From contig JANAVB010004000.1 of assembly GCA_029216955.1 (NCBI GenBank), positions 2,939,829-3,003,828 on the forward strand: a stretch of DNA of 64,000 nt, given 5' to 3'. Of this stretch, positions 58,087 through 64,000 are shown piece by piece. The first letter of the stretch is position 1. Each line of letters begins with the position of its first letter. The notes beneath the pieces were generated by a model. It worked only from the letters and a program-made list of their open reading frames with translations. It was not told where the DNA came from and ran no database searches. The stretch is from Iris pallida. Lineage: Eukaryota > Streptophyta > Magnoliopsida > Asparagales > Iridaceae. The translations under genes and the position numbers were made by a program.

Positions 58087-58536
58087 GGTTTAAAATATAA
58101 ATAAATACTTTCTTAGATTTGAATTGTTACTTCTACTATCATAAAGTAGTATCATACACAGTAATGTATACAAAGCTAAACCCCTCCTATATAAATCAAT
58201 CTTCCTAGTATTCATACAAACAACTCTGCTGCTTTGCGTGCGCTTATGCACGCACACGACGGTGAGGGAGGCCGGACATAGAGCACGAGGGGGGGGGGGA
58301 GAGTAGGGGGAAGGGACTGGGCCGCCGTGCACGTGAACATGCGTTTACAAATACGTGCGCCAAAGCGCTTTTTTATCATACAAAATAACCAAACATATGT
58401 ATAAATATCGCTATTGTAGTTGATCTTATTCACCATCTGCATTTTTCTCAATCTCCCTATAGATATATTTCAAATTTTTCCCCATGTTTTGAGAAAACCT
58501 ATCTAATATTCATCATCATCTCTTTGTATATAAAAG

Positions 58537-58560
<24 letters not shown>
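58087..58560. other. Unassigned spacer
   Basis: It has a run of ten G (about 58290-58300) and a small palindromic GTGCGCTTATGCACGCAC. No gene seen. Confidence 0.4.
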
Positions 58561-59035
<475 letters not shown>

Positions 59036-60147
59036 TTCTTCATGTATTCCTGTTCTTTCCTCTTTATATATAACGATTAGGAAAATGCCTTTTGGCCTCC
59101 TTTTCGGCGTACCCGCCTAATGACGGTAACCACGTGAAAGAAATCCACTGAGCCCCTCCTAGCACCGGACCTATTCTCGAAACCCCGACTCTTCTCTAAT
59201 GGGGGAGCCGACATGTGGACGAGGGAAAGGGCAGTCACGCCAGCTCCATAACCATTATATGTAAGCGTAAAGCTAAGAAAACTTCCATGACCCTCGATTC
59301 CACGGTTTCCACATTCTTTGTCCTGCACAAAGGCTCGCTCGATTGGTCTTCATGTGAGCCTTATACGTGTGAGCAGTCGCGTGCAAACTTATTTACAGAA
59401 ATGGTTGCACAAGATCGGGATCGACCAACGTTGGCCATCAAACTGTTAGAAAATATTTCTTTATCATCCTGAAAAATAGAATAACAAAATAATAAAAATA
59501 TTAGAGTTACCGGTATACGGAAAAGTCATGCAAGAAGCATTGTCCTAAGAGAATATTTGAGGTCTATGTGCAGACTTTGTATGGAATCCTCCTAGAGGTA
59601 AAACCCCCCTTACTACCGGCTTCCTGTCACCGCACACAGTTTCTGGAGAACGACCCGAACTTAGCTTTGTCCAGTAGAGAATTGAAATGAAAGATTTGGA
59701 GATGTGGTTTTCAAGAATGGTTAAACGTGGTTGATGACTTGTAAAGAGTCTATAAGTGGAGGAGATAAGATATGAGGCTAGCAAGGTGTTGGTCAAGAGC
59801 TTGCAATCCATTGTGTATCTAGGAGAAAGAATGATGTGTGAATAAATAGGCACCCCCAAAACCAAAAATTGAAAGGCCATTTAATAGTTATTTAATAGGT
59901 CAATAAATCAGCCATTATGAATCACTAAAGAGGCTGGCCATTAATAGGATTCAAAGGGCTAATAAGGAAGCCATTACTAACCATAAATAAGATTTACCAA
60001 TGGCAAAATAAATGGCCAATGAATAAAAATTTAAGGGACTTTGATTTTTGCTCAAAAGTAACACCAATATACACCAATCAACCCCCCAAAAATCAAGTTC
60101 GAAAACAGAAAGAAGGAAAAAGAAGAAAATATTTGGGCAAGTGAATA
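59036..60147. other. Unassigned DNA
   Basis: 59060-59480 is GC-richer than its flanks and open for about 85 codons on each strand (59077-59328 minus, 59215-59472 plus), without recognisable domains. 59880-60147 is AT-rich and ends in a purine stretch (GAAAGAAGGAAAAAGAAG), which may be the PPT of the LTR that starts at 60148. Confidence 0.4.
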
Positions 60148-60894
60148 TGTCACTCTCCGATCCCGATATACATATTCTTTCATGAATCATGTACATGGTA
60201 TCCTGTATTTAGCATGTGCATAATTCTATTTATTATTTATTAATGGTTGCATGTAGCCTTTAAGTATGTCATTAGTGGAATGGTTAGAGCATGTTTAGAG
60301 ATTAGGGTTTTCTTAAGCCAATCCAACCCTACTATATATTCTCTTCCTTTTCTTCCTCCTCATAACCTTATTTTCCTCAACCACCATCATTAGGCAAGTA
60401 CAACTTGCTCAAAGGTGGAAATTTGTGCATTTTTCATCCTTGATTTTTCTTATGATATTATTTGTCTATATTGTTCTTCTCATCATCCTCTACAAGTTTA
60501 GTACTTGGTATTTTCGGTTTTGATGGATGGATTCTTGTAGATCTACGTTTATGGACGAGTTGTGCAAGTTTGAAGTTCATGGGTTCCCTGGCCATCTTTC
60601 TCGAATTTTTGAAGAAGATGAGCAGTTTGGCCGCATGTAGTCTTTGGTCGCATGAGTTTGGCCGCATGCAGCTTGGCTGCATGTAGTCTGGCCGCATGAG
60701 TTTGGCTGCATACAGTTTGGTCGCATGCAGTCTGGCCGCATGAGTCTGGCCGCATGAGTCTTTGGCCGTATGCAGTTTGGCCGCATGCAGTCTGGCCGCA
60801 TGAGTCTGGCCGCATGAGTCTTTGACCGCATGTAGTTTGGCCGTATGCAGTCTGGCCGCATGAGTCTGGCCACATGAGTCTTTGGCCGCATGAG
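60148..60894 (+). mobile_element. Truncated Tekay-type LTR (start only)
   Basis: It starts TGTCACTCTCCGATCCC. It contains ACTATATATTCTCTTCC (promoter-like), CATTAGGCAAGTACAACTTG, equivalent to the CTAGGCAAGTGCATCTTG of the Tekay LTR, and then an array. At 60894 it is cut by an inverted LTR. Confidence 0.65.
60629..60894 (+). repeat. Array of TGGCCGCATGAGTC words
   Basis: About 15 units of 15-18 bp contain TTTGGCCGCATGCAG or TCTGGCCGCATGAG. It sits where the Tekay LTR has its minisatellite, but the unit is unrelated. It contains the complement of the CATGCGGC word seen in the Tat LTRs. Confidence 0.85.
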
Positions 60895-60989
60895 TGACAC
60901 GCCCCAGAACCAGAATACTAGAGAGCGGGGGAATGACTCAGCCAGCTACGTATTACGGGTAGATGAATATCGTATAATACGATCATTGC

Positions 60990-61590
60990 TAGGGGTGAGC
61001 ATCGGTTCGGTTCGGTTCAAACCGAACCGAATATGTGAAAACCAAAATAACCGTAAACCGTACTTTTCAAAACCGAAAACCGAACCGTTTTTATAAAAAC
61101 CAAACAAAAACCGAACCGAATTAATTCGGTTCGGTTTTCGGTCGGTTCGGTTTTATGGGCCAATGTGCATGGCCTTCAAGTTTTTAACAAAATGGGCCTA
61201 TTTAAATAACAAAATTTAAAAAAATATATGACATTATTGTATTTATGAATTGTTATATTACATAGAGTGAAAGATATTAGTATATATAGATTGAGGGTAG
61301 ATAGAGAGAGTGCTCAAAGAAGCACCGACATAGAATAGGAGAAGAGAGTACGCTCAGTTAGGGTTTAATAAACATTAGTATATTTATATTGTGGTAGTTT
61401 GATAAATTACTAAATATAAATCGGTTTTCGGTTCAGTTCAGTTTTTCGGATGAAGAACCGAAAACCAAACCGTTATTTCAAAATTTCAAACCGTAAACCG
61501 AACCGATAACCGAAAAAACCGAACCATTTGTCATATTTCGGTTCGGTTCAATTCGGTTTTCGGTTTTCAACCGTTATATGCTCACCCCTA
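60990..61590. mobile_element. hAT-type MITE with 8-bp duplication atcattgc
   Basis: TAGGGGTGAGCAT at the left and ATGCTCACCCCTA at the right are terminal inverted repeats. atcattgc occurs at 60982-60989 and 61591-61598. Both arms are dense in CGGTTCGGTT and AACCGAACCG, so most of the 601 bp can fold back. No transposase. Confidence 0.92.
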
Positions 61591-61598
61591 ATCATTGC

Positions 61599-63078
61599 TG
61601 TCTAAAAGACGAGGGGGTGGATACTACATGAAAGTCTCACTATGGTCACTTCATATCTATTATCTCAATCATTCAAACAAGAAACAGTAATAGAGAACAT
61701 GTAAGATAAAGTAGTAAGGCATCCCAAACGCTCAGTCAAAATGTTCTTGATATCTGGCTTTACAAAATGTAGCCAGATGATGTAGTAAGGTATACACAAT
61801 TGTTATCAGCTGCAGCCTGACTTTAGTTACAATTATGTAAAAGTAAGTACAAGACAATCCGACTAACATGTCAGTGCCAAACGGCAAAGTATAAAGTAAA
61901 TAACAAAACGAGCGAGGAAGTAAGGAACCCACTCGAGTCCTCCTGCGATCATCCCTCTAGTATTGACCATCTTGGAGGTGGAAGTAAGCTGAGTCCTCGG
62001 GGACCGGCTCTAAATCTGGCCATACAAAACCAGAGAGGTCAGACCTCAAATAGCAAGTACCGCAAGGAAGCACGATATAAGGAATTAAAACCAGTAATAA
62101 GAGAATATGATATATATATACCTCTGCTTGCTACTAGGATTCACAAATCATCACGACACTTCGAACCAACTTTCCAACCAAACAAGGACAGAAGTTCACC
62201 CGTCATATCCTGATACTCTGATCATCTCAGTAGTCGACAGAGTAGATGCAGTAGACAAACAAATCAATTTAAACGGCCATGCAACTGCTAGGGCTTGCTA
62301 CTGTGAGTTCCAAGTTATCCTGGAATTTTGCAATGAGGATTCCTCAGTTCTTACTATGAACAAGCAAGGCTAGTCTACCCAATCAATCAATTATGCCAAT
62401 CATGAATTAGACGAGTCCTAGCGGGACGCCAGTCATCAATATACAATAATAATATATAAGCAGATACCGCTCCCTGCCCGTGTGGCAGATTTGCAGTATC
62501 TGTGGGAACCAGTCGGCCTGTCGGGCACTAATAGTCCCAAAGGGGGCTGCCATGTAAGAGCTCAGGAGTCCATTCTCTCCATGCAATCATTATTTTATTT
62601 AACTTAGTAGCATCTATGTTAAGAGAAGTCCCATGCCGTGGATTATGGTCATTCAGAATGAGTACTTTCGTACGGGGTACGATATGCCCAACTCTACAAC
62701 GACACCCGTGCGGTTATGTTGTAGGTCTTATATAGAGTAATACAACAATCAAAACTAACCACGAGATAATCATGCCTTGACCATAAAGTACACACGCTGC
62801 TTTTGTAAAATAAATAAATAAATTGAAGCCTGCATGTGCATGTATGCCAATATTCGGGATCGGCCAATCGATTACAATAGTTCATAGTTAATATGAACGT
62901 ATCTTATTCATTCAATTTAATAAGACGACTAGCCAGTCTCTTAGTTCCATATAGGAACACATGATCAATTATTAATCAAGATAACAATCAATGTTAATTA
63001 ATGCCAAGATAACAATCAATGTAAATTAATGCCAAATTCGGGACAGAATCAGCCAAAAAGGCATTATGGGCTAGAGTT
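61599..63078 (-). other. Body of the inverse LTR, no gene
   Basis: LTR sequence after the MITE. It has a GGGCACTAATAGTCCC palindromic block (about 62520) and short blocks such as CAGGAGTCC that match the Tekay LTR in reverse. The 88-codon frame at 62107-62373 has no family resemblance. Confidence 0.5.
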
Positions 63079-63478
63079 CATGCGGCCAGGAATGCTCATG
63101 CGGCCAGGATTGCTCATGCGGCCAGGATTGCTCATACGGCCAGGAATGCTCACGCAGCCAGGAATGCTCATGCGACCAGGATTGCTTATGCGGCCAGGAT
63201 TGTTCATACGGCCGGGAATGCTCATGCGGCCAGGAATGCTCATGCGACCAGGATTGCTCATACGTCCAGGATTGCTCATGCGGCCAGGAATGCTCATGCG
63301 GCCAGGATTGCTCATGCGGCCGGGAATGCTCATGCGGTCAGGAATGCTCATACGGCCAGGATTGCTCATGCGGCCAGGAATGATCATGCGGCCAGGATTG
63401 CTCATGCCGTCAGGAATGCTCATGCGGCCAGGATTGCTCATACGGCCAGGAATGCTCATGCGGCCAGGATTGCTCATG
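63079..63478. repeat. 18-bp tandem array CATGCGGCCAGGAWTGCT, about 22 copies
   Basis: Strict 18-bp period over 400 bp, with alternation of GGAATGCT and GGATTGCT units. Because 18 is divisible by three, long frames are open on both strands (Met-Leu-Met-Arg-Pro-Gly on plus, Pro-Gly-Arg-Met-Ser on minus); these are not genes. Confidence 0.92.
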
Positions 63479-64000
63479 TTCTCCAAATTTTTGAGAACAG
63501 AACCATGGAGGCCATTGCTTCCAAGCTCTCTAAATCCTTCATTCCAAGCGCAAATATGGACTTACATAGGTCAAAATGGGGTAGAACGAAATTCTCTACA
63601 ACATAGAACTATCAAAACTTAAAAAATAACAAAGTTACTAGATCAAAACCCAAGAAATCCAAAAATGTATTAAACTTAGATCTACATGAAATGAGCCATG
63701 GAAATTGAAAATGCTAAATACTAAAGAGACTTAAGATCAAGTAAGGAAGATGATGGAACAAAAATACTGGGGTTCTATCATGAAGCAAGTTGGCACTTGC
63801 CTATGCGGCTGGGTAGGTGGGGAGGAGTAATGGAGGATGAAGAAAGAGTTAATTAGAAAAAGAGTAATGGAGAGAGAGAATGGGTTTGGGGCTTTAAATA
63901 AAGATGGGGTAGGTAGTGGTTGGTCGGGTTCAAGATGAATCACCAAAAACCGAAATAAACCAACCCAAGCCGGAATAAACTAAAAGCAAGACAAGTGCAG

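Larger units (their letters stand above)
60895..64000 (-). mobile_element. Tekay-type LTR, inverse orientation, running off the window
   Basis: TGACACGCCCCAGAACCAGA at 60895 is the reverse complement of the Tekay LTR end (CTGGTTCTGGGGTGTGACA), and the similarity continues for some 60 bp. The order of blocks (end region, array, TAGGCAAGTGCCAACTTGC near 63800) is that of the Tekay LTR read backwards. It is enlarged by a hAT MITE (60990-61590). The LTR start should lie a few hundred bases beyond 64000. Confidence 0.72.

Noticed and set aside
59060..59480. Possible organellar insertion (NUMT)
   Set aside because: The composition and two open frames raised the idea, but I could not match any mitochondrial or plastid gene, so I leave it unassigned.
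63029..63622. 197-codon plus-strand ORF rich in Met-Arg-Pro-Gly, and a 140-codon ORF on the minus strand
   Set aside because: Both are produced by the 18-bp tandem array, whose period is divisible by three. Flanks have no coding character.

Overview
This window is intergenic heterochromatin of a flowering plant. It is almost entirely LTR retrotransposons nested in one another, with a few DNA transposons and MITEs. I see no intact cellular gene, no rRNA and no tRNA. The plant assignment rests on Tat-lineage and Tekay/Del-type Ty3 elements, a copia remnant, plant-style CACTA, hAT and PIF/Harbinger elements, an snRNA-type upstream element, and captured exons of a plant-like UBX protein. I cannot name the species.

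Layout. 1-21426: a decayed Tat-lineage Ty3 element (its left end lies outside the window). Its protease is split at 977 by a related, pol-less element at 978-9120 with a perfect 5-bp duplication. Protease remainder, RT, two RNase H domains and integrase follow to 13756. Next comes an array of hairpins, then an antisense gene (18992 down to 14396: plant-mobile-domain-like plus coiled coil, with its own TATA box and an apparent intron), and the 3' LTR (19374-21426). 21427-22570: end of a chromovirus-type LTR. 22854-33511: a degenerate copia element with 0.15-kb LTRs, holding a solo LTR (23194-23554) and a CACTA element (25715-30434) that carries UBX-domain exons. 33582-45435: a non-coding LTR element whose 5' LTR is split by an inverted solo LTR (34564-38766, itself holding a hAT MITE) and whose interior holds a PIF/Harbinger MITE. 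46920-47071: a near-perfect foldback. 47249-57908: a young, almost complete Tekay/Del chromovirus inserted in a (TA)n tract. 57909-60147: microsatellites and unassigned DNA. 60148-64000: a truncated Tekay-type LTR joined to an inverted Tekay-type LTR that holds another hAT MITE.

How the parts relate. The Tat host and its nested relative share LTR termini, a PPT-spanning foldback and the hairpin array, so the nested copy probably borrowed pol functions from its autonomous kin. The pol-less 33.6-45.4 kb element shares primer-site sequence and spacing with the Tekay element, which suggests a second autonomous/non-autonomous pair.

The most unusual signals are: (i) fourteen hairpins in the Tat 3' regions with variable but compensating stems around a near-constant loop, mostly exactly 20 nt; (ii) snRNA-type USE plus TATA pairs just inside LTR starts; (iii) the antisense gene; (iv) the word CATGCGG built into non-homologous tandem arrays of different element families; (v) the CACTA element carrying UBX exons. 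All coordinates and repeat periods were counted by hand.
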